Notes: generated by a model not told the origin, from the letters alone. DNA of 5,965 nucleotides from Lachnospiraceae bacterium (GCA_017523185.1 JAFWXB010000112.1:1-5965); one strand, 5' to 3'. Shown: positions 1-5,567, counted from the first letter of the stretch. Program-made: numbers and translations.

Positions 1-1043
1 AATTTTTGCTTTGTCTGACCTTCAAATTGTGGTTCGCTGATTTTAATACTAATAATTGCTGTTAATCCTTCACGAATATCTTCACCTGATAATGCAGGGT
101 CAGATTCTTTTAATAATTTTTTATCTCTTGCATATGCATTAAAAGTTTTTGTAATTGCATTTTTAAAGCCTGTTAAATGTGTACCACCTTCGGGTGTGAT
201 GATATTGTTGACATAACCATAACAGTTATCACTAAATGAATCATTGTGTTGCATAGCAACTTCCACATAAACGTTATCACGATTTCCTTCACAATAAATC
301 ACACTATTGTATAAAGGCTCACTTCCACGATTTAAGAATGTAACAAATTCTTTAATTCCACCTTCATAATGAAATTCATGTCTGCGCGGTACTTCTCCTC
401 TGTCATCAAGTAACACAATACGAAGTCCTTTTGTTAAAAATGCAGTTTCTCGTAATCTTTTTTTTAGTATATCATAATCAAAAATGGTAGTTTCAAATAT
501 CGTATCGTCTGGAAGAAATTTTACTTTTGTACCATGGTCTTGTAAATCACATGTTCCAATGATTTTTACATCTTCTTTGGCTTTTCCACGTGTATAACTT
601 TGTGAATAAATATTGCCATCTTTACGCACTTCTACAGTAAGCCAATTGGAAAGTGCATTTACAACAGATGCACCTACACCATGGAGCCCACCGGATACTT
701 TATATCCTCCACCACCGAATTTCCCACCTGCATGAAGAACAGTAAATACCACTTCAAGAGCAGATTTTCCGGCTTTTTTATTTACACCAACAGGAATTCC
801 ACGCCCATCATCTTTTACTGTAATGGAATTATCTTTTTCTATGATGACATCAATATTTTTACAATATCCTGCAAGTGCTTCATCAACAGAGTTATCCACA
901 ATTTCATAAACAAGATGATGTAATCCTCTTTCTGATGTACTTCCTATGTACATACCAGGTCTTTTTCGAACTGCTTCTAAGCCTTCTAAAATTTGAATCT
1001 GGTCTGCACCATAATCTTGACCGTTTTTTAATTCTTCACTCAT
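1..1043 (-). CDS. gyrB: DNA gyrase subunit B, N-terminal part (truncated by window edge)
   Basis: GyrB is the ATPase subunit of the cytoplasmic A2B2 gyrase, which introduces negative supercoils using ATP. The reading frame gives 347 complete codons starting MSEELKNGQDYGADQIQILE and runs off the left edge; a full GyrB is about 640 residues, so the TOPRIM and C-terminal parts are missing. Visible GHKL ATPase motifs are YEIVDNSVDEA (about 46-56, with the catalytic Glu47 and Mg-binding Asn51), DDGRGIPVG (78-86) and the glycine-rich ATP lid GGKFGGGGYKVSGGLHGVG (106-124). The transducer domain follows, ending in the QTK loop (343-345) within EPQFEGQTK. The ATG overlaps the recF stop as ATGA, and an AGGGGAGG-type Shine-Dalgarno lies 7 nt upstream inside recF. 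ParE is the alternative identity, but position directly after recF strongly favours GyrB. No frameshift is seen. Confidence 0.96.
   Translation of the reverse strand, partial: MSEELKNGQDYGADQIQILEGLEAVRKRPGMYIGSTSERGLHHLVYEIVDNSVDEALAGYCKNIDVIIEKDNSITVKDDGRGIPVGVNKKAGKSALEVVFTVLHAGGKFGGGGYKVSGGLHGVGASVVNALSNWLTVEVRKDGNIYSQSYTRGKAKEDVKIIGTCDLQDHGTKVKFLPDDTIFETTIFDYDILKKRLRETAFLTKGLRIVLLDDRGEVPRRHEFHYEGGIKEFVTFLNRGSEPLYNSVIYCEGNRDNVYVEVAMQHNDSFSDNCYGYVNNIITPEGGTHLTGFKNAITKTFNAYARDKKLLKESDPALSGEDIREGLTAIISIKISEPQFEGQTKQK
892..900 (+). promoter_or_regulatory. DnaA box sequence inside gyrB (probably coding coincidence)
   Basis: A perfect TTATCCACA on the plus strand. On the coding strand it is part of the codons for Ile-Val-Asp-Asn-Ser in the conserved GyrB motif EIVDNS, where GTG GAT AAC reproduces the box. 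The match is therefore explained at least partly by protein conservation. Confidence 0.25.
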
Positions 1044-2155
1044 GAACTAGCCTCCCCTTCATGTTTATAAGAATGATTATCATATACATTTCCACTTACA
1101 ACGTGGAAAACTTTATTGATATGAAATCTGTTTTTTACAAATTCTTCCAAACCTGTACATGTAATAATTGTTTGTATATCGCAAATACTGTTTAAAAGAT
1201 AATTTTGCCTGTTACTATCCAATTCAGACAATACATCATCTAACAATAATACAGGTGTATTGTGAATGGATTTTTTTACTATCTCTATTTCTGCTAATTT
1301 TAAAGACAATGCAGATGTTCTCTGTTGTCCTTGTGAACCAAACTTACGAATATCTATACCATTCACAGAAAATAACATATCATCTCTGTGAGGTCCAACC
1401 GTTGTTTGACACAATTTTAAATCTTTTTGCCTTGCTTTTGCAAGTTGTGTATCAAATATTATATCGTCTGCATTTGGCTCATATTTTAAGATAAATTGTT
1501 CTTTTCCACCAGAAATATTAGAATGAATTTCTGTTACCACACTATTTAATTCCTCAATAAATGTTTTTCTTCTGTGGATAATTCTTTTTCCTGTTTCTAA
1601 AAGTTGTATATCCCATACAGAAAGTGTATCCACAAGTTCCGGTTTGTAGACAATATCTTTCAACAATTTATTTCTTTGATTTAAAATTTTATGGTATGTG
1701 GATAAGTCTGCTAAATACAACTTATCGAGTTGACAAAGTTCTGCATCTAAAAATCTTCTTCGTTCTGCCGGACCATTTTTTATTATATTCAAATCTTCAG
1801 GCGAAAAAAACACAATATTTAAAATCCCAAAAAGCTCACTAGCCTTTTTTATGGGTATTTTGTTAATAGCAATTCCTTTCGAACCATGCATTTTTAAATG
1901 CATATCAATTTGATATTCTTTTTGATTTTTTTCCACAATAGTACGAATATGAGCTTCTTTACAATTAAATCGAATCAGCTCTTTATCTTTACTGCCTTTA
2001 TGGGATTTGGTTGTCCCAGTCAAATATACAGCTTCTAAAATATTTGTTTTCCCTTGTGCATTATCCCCATACAAAATATTGGTATTTTTATCAAATTGTA
2101 TATGCAAACGTTCATAGTTACGAAAATTGCTTAATTCAATGGATTTTATAATCAT
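1040..2155 (-). CDS. recF: DNA replication and repair protein RecF
   Basis: RecF is an SMC/ABC-like ATPase that, with RecO and RecR, helps load RecA at single-strand gaps and stalled forks. The 371-residue product has normal family length. The N terminus MIIKSIELSNFRNYERL is typical. Walker A is GDNAQGKT (30-37), the RecF signature region FSPEDLNIIKNGPAERRRFL is at 117-136, the ABC signature SQGQQRT is at 274-280, and Walker B with the D-loop is VLLLDDVLSELD (302-313). The start codon overlaps the upstream S4 gene stop as ATGA, and no Shine-Dalgarno is visible before it, so translation is probably coupled to yaaA. Its own stop overlaps gyrB in the same way. Two perfect DnaA boxes lie within the gene. 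No sign of damage. Confidence 0.97.
   Translation of the reverse strand: MIIKSIELSNFRNYERLHIQFDKNTNILYGDNAQGKTNILEAVYLTGTTKSHKGSKDKELIRFNCKEAHIRTIVEKNQKEYQIDMHLKMHGSKGIAINKIPIKKASELFGILNIVFFSPEDLNIIKNGPAERRRFLDAELCQLDKLYLADLSTYHKILNQRNKLLKDIVYKPELVDTLSVWDIQLLETGKRIIHRRKTFIEELNSVVTEIHSNISGGKEQFILKYEPNADDIIFDTQLAKARQKDLKLCQTTVGPHRDDMLFSVNGIDIRKFGSQGQQRTSALSLKLAEIEIVKKSIHNTPVLLLDDVLSELDSNRQNYLLNSICDIQTIITCTGLEEFVKNRFHINKVFHVVSGNVYDNHSYKHEGEASS
1051..1057 (-). promoter_or_regulatory. gyrB ribosome binding site inside recF
   Basis: On the minus strand GGGGAGG lies 7 nt before the gyrB ATG (1043-1041) and inside the last codons of recF. It fixes the gyrB start. It also means gyrB can initiate on its own as well as by re-initiation at the ATGA overlap. 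Confidence 0.85.
1573..1581 (-). promoter_or_regulatory. DnaA box inside recF
   Basis: A perfect TTATCCACA on the minus strand (TGTGGATAA on plus). It sits within codons of recF, so it may be incidental, but a second perfect copy lies 124 bp away at 1697-1705. Confidence 0.4.
1697..1705 (-). promoter_or_regulatory. DnaA box inside recF
   Basis: A second perfect TTATCCACA on the minus strand inside recF. One-mismatch forms also lie nearby on the plus strand (GTATCCACA at 1626-1634, TTTTCCACA at 1929-1937). Function is uncertain because the sequence is constrained by coding. Confidence 0.4.
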
Positions 2156-2367
2156 TTTACAATACGGATTGTTTCGCCATCAAAAGAAACAATATCTCCA
2201 TCATGAAGTTTTTTTCCTCTTTGTAGCTCTACTTCCCCATTCACTGTTACAAGACCATCTAAAATAATCATTTTGGCATCTAAACCAGAACCAACAACAC
2301 CTGCTTTTTTCAATGCCTGACCTAATTTAATAAATTCTTCTTCTTCTCGAATATTTACTGTTATCAT
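2152..2367 (-). CDS. yaaA: S4-domain RNA-binding protein YaaA/RlbA
   Basis: This small protein (71 residues) is a single S4-type RNA-binding fold. The core is EFIKLGQALKKAGVVGSGLD (11-30), then AKMIILDGLVTVNGE, then RGKKLHDGDIVSF. This matches the conserved small ORF between dnaN and recF in Bacillota (B. subtilis yaaA, also called rlbA), which is linked to large ribosomal subunit assembly; that role is from family knowledge. The ATG has a good Shine-Dalgarno (AGGAG, 5 nt upstream), and the stop overlaps the recF ATG by 4 bp, so it probably leads a coupled yaaA-recF-gyrB unit. The 217-bp gap to dnaN holds DnaA boxes and a possible promoter. Confidence 0.92.
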   Translation of the reverse strand: MITVNIREEEEFIKLGQALKKAGVVGSGLDAKMIILDGLVTVNGEVELQRGKKLHDGDIVSFDGETIRIVK

Positions 2368-2372
2368 AATTT

Positions 2373-2377
2373 CTCCT
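2373..2377 (-). promoter_or_regulatory. yaaA ribosome binding site
   Basis: AGGAG on the minus strand, 5 nt before the ATG at 2367-2365. It supports the 71-residue start. Confidence 0.8.
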
Positions 2378-2402
2378 AAAAATAATATGATTTTGGTTAA
2401 AA

Positions 2403-2447
2403 TATTATAAAATAAATCAATATTGTTGATAACGTATTATAAAATAA
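2403..2447. repeat. 13-bp AT-rich direct repeat upstream of yaaA
   Basis: TATTATAAAATAA occurs at 2403-2415 and again at 2435-2447, 32 bp apart (about three helical turns). A shorter copy, TATTATAAA, is at 2461-2469. A one-mismatch DnaA box (TTATCAACA, minus strand, 2424-2432) lies between the two full copies. In DNA this AT-rich the repeat could be chance, or it could mark a regulatory or easily melted stretch. Confidence 0.45.
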
Positions 2448-2476
2448 CATATAAAGTGGATATTATAAACTAAATA

Positions 2477-2505
2477 TTTATAATTTACTACTTTCTTACA
2501 GTTAA
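2477..2505 (-). promoter_or_regulatory. Possible sigma-A promoter for yaaA-recF-gyrB
   Basis: On the minus strand, TTAACT (2505-2500) and TATAAA (2482-2477) are 17 nt apart, about 110 nt upstream of the yaaA ATG and downstream of two DnaA boxes. The match is 4/6 and 5/6. The region is so AT-rich that other -10-like sequences exist, so this is only a candidate. Confidence 0.3.
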
Positions 2506-2535
2506 ATAAACTCTTTATCGTTTATTATGAGAAAC

Positions 2536-2574
2536 TTATCCACAAGCAATCATTTATACAAAAAGTTATCCACA
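2536..2574 (+). promoter_or_regulatory. Two DnaA boxes between dnaN and yaaA
   Basis: Two perfect plus-strand TTATCCACA boxes lie at 2536-2544 and 2566-2574, in the same orientation and starting 30 bp apart (about three helical turns). They are just downstream of the dnaN stop and upstream of the possible yaaA promoter. This is outside the two lobes flanking dnaA, so the pair may be a DnaA-responsive operator for yaaA-recF-gyrB or a third origin sub-cluster. Confidence 0.7.
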
Positions 2575-2584
2575 TTTTTATCGT

Positions 2585-3694
2585 TTATGAAATGTTACTA
2601 AAATTTACAGGTAAAATGAGATAAATAAATTTTCCCTCATCATCTTTAATAAAACATGGTGCTTTCGGATTTACCATGTAAAGACAAATTTCTTCGTTGT
2701 CAATTACACGAAGTGCATCAATAAAGAATTTTGGATTAAAACCAATTAAAATATCTTTGCCGTCTTTTTCAATGTCAATATCTTCATTCATAGAACCACT
2801 AAGAGAAGTCATTTTTAATGACATATTATGGTCTGTAATGTGCATAATAATTGGTTTTTTATCACCCTCTTTTACAAGAAGTGTAGAACGGTCAATACAG
2901 TTTAATAATTCCTTTTTGTTAATTCTAACTTTTGTTTCATAGTCAGAAGAAAGCATTTGGTCGATTTTAAAATAATCTCCTTCAATTAAGCGAGAAACAA
3001 CTGTTGTGGATTCAAAATCAAATACTACATGATTGTGTGAAAAATACATAATTACATCATCTTCTATGCTACTTGAAATAATTTTACTAATTTCTTGTAG
3101 TGTTTTTCCAGGAACAATCACTCGTTTAAATGCATAATTATCTTTTAAAGCAATATTACGAATAGAAATACGATGTCCATCCAAAGAAACAACTCTCAAT
3201 TCATTTTCGTTAATTTCAAATAATTCACCTGCCATAATTTTATTATTATCATTGTCGGAAATAGAAAAAATAGTTTGTCGAATTACTTCTTTCAACGTAA
3301 ATTGACTCATTACAACGGAATCATTTTTTTCAATGTATGGTAAAACAGAAAAATCATCTCCTGCTTTTCCAAGAATGGTAAATTGTGCTTTTTCACAAGA
3401 AATTGTTGTTTGGAATGTTTCGTTTGTTTCGATTGTAACATCATTATCCGGAAGTTTTCTAACAATTTCAGAAAAAATCTTTGCATCTAACGCAATAATT
3501 CCTCGTTCTAAAATATTACCTTCAATTCTTGTTTCTATACCTAGTTCCATATCGTTTGCAATTAATTTTATTTCATGTGTAGAAGCATCTACTAAGATGC
3601 ATTCTAAGATAGGCATAGTCGTTCTTGTAGGTACTGCCTTAGAAACAATATTTACTCCACGAAGTAAGTGTGATTTTGAACAAATAAATTTCAT
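2585..3694 (-). CDS. dnaN: DNA polymerase III beta subunit (sliding clamp)
   Basis: DnaN forms the ring-shaped homodimeric clamp that tethers the replicative polymerase and recruits repair and regulatory proteins. I place the start at the ATG at 3694, giving 369 residues beginning MKFICSKSHLLRGVNIVSKA, the normal length and N terminus. AAAGGAG lies 6 nt upstream. The frame is open to an ATG at 3784, but those 30 extra codons translate the DnaA boxes and the trio run (five leucines from CTA x5) and are not real protein. Three clamp domains of about 120 residues each fit the length. The C-terminal region GFNPKFFIDALRVIDNEE and the terminal LPV (361-363) are typical. After LPV the tail is NFSNIS, where Arg or Lys is common; this is probably harmless. 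Confidence 0.97.
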   Translation of the reverse strand: MKFICSKSHLLRGVNIVSKAVPTRTTMPILECILVDASTHEIKLIANDMELGIETRIEGNILERGIIALDAKIFSEIVRKLPDNDVTIETNETFQTTISCEKAQFTILGKAGDDFSVLPYIEKNDSVVMSQFTLKEVIRQTIFSISDNDNNKIMAGELFEINENELRVVSLDGHRISIRNIALKDNYAFKRVIVPGKTLQEISKIISSSIEDDVIMYFSHNHVVFDFESTTVVSRLIEGDYFKIDQMLSSDYETKVRINKKELLNCIDRSTLLVKEGDKKPIIMHITDHNMSLKMTSLSGSMNEDIDIEKDGKDILIGFNPKFFIDALRVIDNEEICLYMVNPKAPCFIKDDEGKFIYLILPVNFSNIS

Positions 3695-3700
3695 GAGAAA

Positions 3701-3707
3701 CTCCTTT
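3701..3707 (-). promoter_or_regulatory. dnaN ribosome binding site (decides the start)
   Basis: AAAGGAG on the minus strand, 6 nt before the ATG at 3694-3692. The longer alternative start at 3784 has only origin repeats upstream and no comparable site. Confidence 0.9.
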
Positions 3708-3715
3708 CGGTTTGG

Positions 3716-3740
3716 ATATAATATATTAATTAATTTATTT
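3716..3740. other. DNA unwinding element (A/T tract)
   Basis: Twenty-five consecutive A/T bases, including the palindrome ATTAATTAAT, lie directly beyond the DnaA-trios and before the dnaN ribosome binding site. Position relative to trios and boxes matches the unwinding site characterised in B. subtilis. That melting starts here is inferred. Confidence 0.8.
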
Positions 3741-3754
3741 AGTAGTAGTAGTAG
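3740..3754 (-). other. DnaA-trio array (five perfect trios)
   Basis: The plus strand reads TAG five times in a row; the minus strand is CTACTACTACTACTA. Read 3' to 5' this is GAT x5, the DnaA-trio motif on which the DnaA AAA+ domain assembles along single-stranded DNA. It is separated from the nearest DnaA box (3759-3767) by only GTCC on the minus strand, the geometry known from B. subtilis. Five uninterrupted identical trios is a very clean example. Confidence 0.9.
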
Positions 3755-3758
3755 GGAC

Positions 3759-3775
3759 TGTGGATAAGTGGATAA
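3759..3775 (-). promoter_or_regulatory. Two abutting DnaA boxes adjoining the trios
   Basis: On the minus strand a one-mismatch box TTATCCACT (3775-3767) runs into a perfect TTATCCACA (3767-3759), sharing one base. The pair points at the GTCC spacer and the trios. By analogy with B. subtilis boxes 6 and 7, it would position the DnaA filament for strand opening. Confidence 0.85.
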
Positions 3776-3778
3776 GTG

Positions 3779-3807
3779 CCTCAAACCCTTGATTTTACAG
3801 GGTTTTC
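3779..3807 (-). repeat. Boxless origin element, copy A (minus strand)
   Basis: Read on the minus strand, this starts GAAAACCCTGTAAAATCAA and continues GGGTTTGAGG. It contains no DnaA box but is nearly identical to two plus-strand copies in the upstream lobe (5707-5735 and 5909-5937), differing by one substitution and two single-base gaps up to GGGTTT. AAACCCT and AGGGTTT can form a 7-bp stem around a 9-nt loop (GTAAAATCA on the minus strand). It lies between box 3810-3818 and the abutting pair next to the trios. There is no T-run suited to termination of dnaA. I do not recognise a binding protein. Confidence 0.8.
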
Positions 3808-3809
3808 AT

Positions 3810-3852
3810 TGTGGATAACTATGTGGATAAAATGTGGATAACTTGTGGATAA
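3810..3852 (-). promoter_or_regulatory. Four closely spaced minus-strand DnaA boxes
   Basis: Perfect boxes at 3810-3818, 3822-3830, 3833-3841 and 3844-3852 start 12, 11 and 11 bp apart, roughly one helical turn. DnaA molecules bound here would lie on the same DNA face and point towards the trios. The last box pairs with the plus-strand box at 3870 to form an inverted repeat. Confidence 0.9.
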
Positions 3853-3878
3853 CTAAATAGAAAAAAAAGTTATCCACA
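3844..3878. repeat. Inverted repeat where box orientation switches
   Basis: TGTGGATAACT (3844-3854) and AGTTATCCACA (3868-3878) are perfect 11-bp inverted arms around a 13-bp A-rich centre. This is the point where the minus-oriented group meets the plus-oriented tandem array. Confidence 0.8.
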
Positions 3879-3912
3879 TAGTTATCCACAATTTTTTCTG
3901 AGTTATCCACAA
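3869..3912 (+). repeat. 44-bp block shared with upstream lobe, dnaN-side copy
   Basis: This block matches 5769-5812 in the same orientation with 3 mismatches (3877/5777, 3898/5798, 3899/5799) at an offset of exactly 1900 bp. It spans three boxes of this lobe (3870, 3882, 3903). The identity covers the inter-box bases, so it is more than shared box sequence. Confidence 0.88.
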
Positions 3913-4001
3913 TTTTTTCTGAGTTATCCACAATTTTTTCTGAGTTATCCACAATTTTTTCTGAGTTATCCACAATTTTTTCTGAGTTATCCACAATTTT
4001 T
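3882..4001 (+). repeat. 21-bp tandem DnaA-box array (5 perfect units plus partial)
   Basis: Units start at 3882, 3903, 3924, 3945 and 3966 and are identical: TTATCCACA, then A, six T, then CTGAG. A sixth, starting at 3987, keeps the box but has T5 followed by CCC. The 21-bp period is two helical turns, so all boxes and T-tracts lie on one face, and the phased T-tracts should bend the DNA. Perfect identity suggests recent expansion. A minus-strand frame across it reads as a repeating SEKIVDN peptide, but this is an artefact of the 7-codon period. Confidence 0.95.
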
Positions 4002-4007
4002 CCCTTT

Positions 4008-4016
4008 TGTGGATAA
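4008..4016 (-). promoter_or_regulatory. DnaA box directly after dnaA stop
   Basis: A perfect minus-strand TTATCCACA lying 1 bp beyond the dnaA TAA (4020-4018). It faces the plus-strand tandem array. Confidence 0.85.
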
Positions 4017-4017
4017 C

Positions 4018-5361
4018 TTAATTTGGATTAATTTTCTTTTTAATCGTATCAATTAGTGATTTTGTTACTAAGTTATTTTTATATTCGTCACTAATTTTAT
4101 TAATACCATGGATAATGGTGGAATGGTCTCGACCTCCTAAAAAAGAACCAATGGAGTCGAGAGGCATATTTGTCATTGTTTTACACAAATACATGGCAAT
4201 TTGACGAGGTTTTACGATATTATTACTTCTTTTTTTGGAAATCATTTGTTCCATAGAGATATGAAAATGTTCTGTAACTACTTCAATAATCAATTGTGGT
4301 GTTACTTCTCTTGGTTTATCAGGAGTAATGATGTTTTGTAGTTCCTGACAAGCAATTTTCATTGTAATAGGCGTATTTACTAGGTTGTGATACGCAAATA
4401 ATTTATTTAATGCCCCCTCTAATTCACGAATATTGGATTTAATATTGTTTGCAATATAATGAAGAATATCATCATCAATATCAAATCCATCCATTTCAGA
4501 TTTTTTCCGTAAAATAGCCATACGTGTTTCATATTCCGGGATTCCGATATCAGCCATAAGTCCCCATTCAAAACGAGAACGAATGCGTTCTTCTAATATT
4601 CCTATTTCTTTTGGTGGTTTATCAGAAGTTAAAATGATTTGTTTTCCTTGTGTTTGCAATGCATTAAAGGTGTGAAAAAATTCTTCTTGTGTACTTTCTT
4701 TTCCAATAATAAATTGGATATCATCAATCATAAGTACGTCTACTTTGCGATATTTATCGCGAAATTTTGTCATAGAAGAAGCATTTCCGTTACGAATAGA
4801 TTCAATGACTTCGTTTGTAAAATCTTCAGAAGTAACATAAAGTACCTTTGCATCAGGGTCATGATTTAAAATAAAATGTCCGATAGAATGCATTAAATGG
4901 GTTTTTCCCAAGCCTGGACCACCATATATATAGAGAGGATTATAAGTTTCTCCAGGTGATTCAGCAACAGCTAAAGCAGCAGAATGAGCAAAACGATTGT
5001 TATTTCCTACAATAAATGTTTCAAATGTATAATTTTGATTTAAATTTGCACGTTCTGCTTGTATCGTAATGGGTTTTTTTATTGGTTTTTTGATAACTTT
5101 TGCTTGTTCTGGGAGAATAAATCGAATATCATATTCTTCGCCTGTAATTTCTGCAATACTTACTTTTATAGGAAGTGCATATTTTCTTTTTATAAAGCTT
5201 AATGCCATCTGTTCGGATGGTACTAATAAATAAAGAATATTGCCCTCTTTTGCATAAATTTCTAAAGGACGTAGCCATGTATCAAAGGAAATATTGGAAA
5301 TATCGTATTCTTCTTTTATGGTATTTAGGATTTTATCCCAATTATTGATTAATTTTTCCAT
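4018..5361 (-). CDS. dnaA: Chromosomal replication initiator protein DnaA
   Basis: DnaA binds TTATCCACA boxes, assembles with ATP at oriC and opens the duplex. I place the start at the ATG at 5361 (447 residues, MEKLINNWDKILNTIKEEYD), because GGAGAA lies just upstream. An in-frame ATG at 5406 would add 15 residues without a Shine-Dalgarno. Domain I covers about 1-85, followed by a short linker. Domain III (AAA+) has Walker A GGPGLGKTH (147-155), Walker B VLMIDD (209-214), GKESTQEEFFHTFN after it, the Arg-finger region RIRSRFEWG (259-267) and sensor 2 NIRELEGAL (310-318). Domain IV has the DNA-binding signature GGRDHSTIIHGINKI (409-423). DnaA-box lobes flank it on both sides, and DnaA boxes near its promoter suggest autoregulation. 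All key motifs are intact. Confidence 0.98.
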   Translation of the reverse strand: MEKLINNWDKILNTIKEEYDISNISFDTWLRPLEIYAKEGNILYLLVPSEQMALSFIKRKYALPIKVSIAEITGEEYDIRFILPEQAKVIKKPIKKPITIQAERANLNQNYTFETFIVGNNNRFAHSAALAVAESPGETYNPLYIYGGPGLGKTHLMHSIGHFILNHDPDAKVLYVTSEDFTNEVIESIRNGNASSMTKFRDKYRKVDVLMIDDIQFIIGKESTQEEFFHTFNALQTQGKQIILTSDKPPKEIGILEERIRSRFEWGLMADIGIPEYETRMAILRKKSEMDGFDIDDDILHYIANNIKSNIRELEGALNKLFAYHNLVNTPITMKIACQELQNIITPDKPREVTPQLIIEVVTEHFHISMEQMISKKRSNNIVKPRQIAMYLCKTMTNMPLDSIGSFLGGRDHSTIIHGINKISDEYKNNLVTKSLIDTIKKKINPN

Positions 5362-5366
5362 GAAAG

Positions 5367-5372
5367 TTCTCC
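5367..5372 (-). promoter_or_regulatory. dnaA ribosome binding site (decides the start)
   Basis: GGAGAA on the minus strand, with GGAG ending 7 nt before the ATG at 5361-5359. The upstream alternative ATG at 5406-5404 is preceded by TCGTAGAAA, which is not a convincing site. Confidence 0.8.
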
Positions 5373-5379
5373 ATATCTT

Positions 5380-5388
5380 TGTTGATAA
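5380..5388 (-). promoter_or_regulatory. One-mismatch DnaA box in dnaA leader
   Basis: TTATCAACA on the minus strand, between the candidate promoter and the dnaA ribosome binding site. The same variant is found upstream of yaaA at 2424-2432. It could contribute to DnaA feedback, but one-mismatch matches are common in this AT-rich DNA. Confidence 0.35.
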
Positions 5389-5420
5389 ATAAGGACAGTT
5401 TTCCATTTTCTACGAATATA

Positions 5421-5449
5421 ATAGTACACTATTTTTAATGTTTAAGCAA
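5421..5449 (-). promoter_or_regulatory. Possible dnaA promoter
   Basis: On the minus strand, TTGCTT (5449-5444) and TACTAT (5426-5421) are 17 nt apart, placing transcription start about 50 nt before the ATG at 5361. A one-mismatch DnaA box (TTTTCCACA, 5457-5465) lies just upstream of the -35, and a perfect box is at 5497-5505. This fits DnaA autorepression. The hexamers are only moderate matches. Confidence 0.4.
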
Positions 5450-5542
5450 CTTGGAATGTGGAAAAAAGGTTTTGGAAGAATTATTTTAAAAAAAAATGTG
5501 GATAAAAAATGAAAATTTTTATAAAATAAAAGGACGAAAAGG

Positions 5543-5567
5543 AGTTATCCACAAATTGTGGATAACT
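5543..5567. repeat. Near-perfect palindromic DnaA-box pair
   Basis: AGTTATCCACAA (5543-5554) and TTGTGGATAACT (5556-5567) are 12-bp inverted arms around one base. This is the tightest of several head-to-head box pairs in this lobe. Confidence 0.9.

Larger units (their letters stand above)
3695..4017. other. oriC, dnaN-side lobe (dnaA-dnaN intergenic)
   Basis: This 323-bp non-coding stretch holds 13 perfect TTATCCACA boxes. Six are on the minus strand (3759, 3810, 3822, 3833, 3844, 4008) and seven on the plus strand (3870, 3882, 3903, 3924, 3945, 3966, 3987). A one-mismatch box is at 3767. From dnaA towards dnaN the layout is one minus box, a plus-strand 21-bp tandem array, four closely packed minus boxes, a boxless 28-bp element, then the unwinding module. 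It corresponds in position to incC of B. subtilis. Replication opening is inferred to occur here. Confidence 0.93.

Noticed and set aside
681..923. Plus-strand frames opposite gyrB, recF, dnaN and dnaA (such as 681-923, 1168-1494, 3333-3767, 4639-4869)
   Set aside because: They are antisense shadows of strongly recognisable genes and show no domain or ribosome binding site.
3783..3805. Hairpin AAACCCT/AGGGTTT as a dnaA transcription terminator
   Set aside because: On the transcribed minus strand the stem is followed by GAGGCA, not a T-run. It is better treated as part of the shared boxless element.
3806..3994. A 62-codon minus-strand frame encoding a repeating SEKIVDN peptide
   Set aside because: It is the 21-bp DnaA-box tandem array read as 7-codon repeats, with no ribosome binding site and no family resemblance.
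3870..3995. Regular repeats and spacers as a CRISPR array
   Set aside because: The repeats are contiguous 21-bp units without unique spacers, and the repeated word is the DnaA box.
5362..5406. dnaA starting at the upstream ATG at 5406
   Set aside because: No Shine-Dalgarno; the 15 extra residues are not DnaA-like, and the ATG at 5361 has GGAGAA and a standard N terminus.
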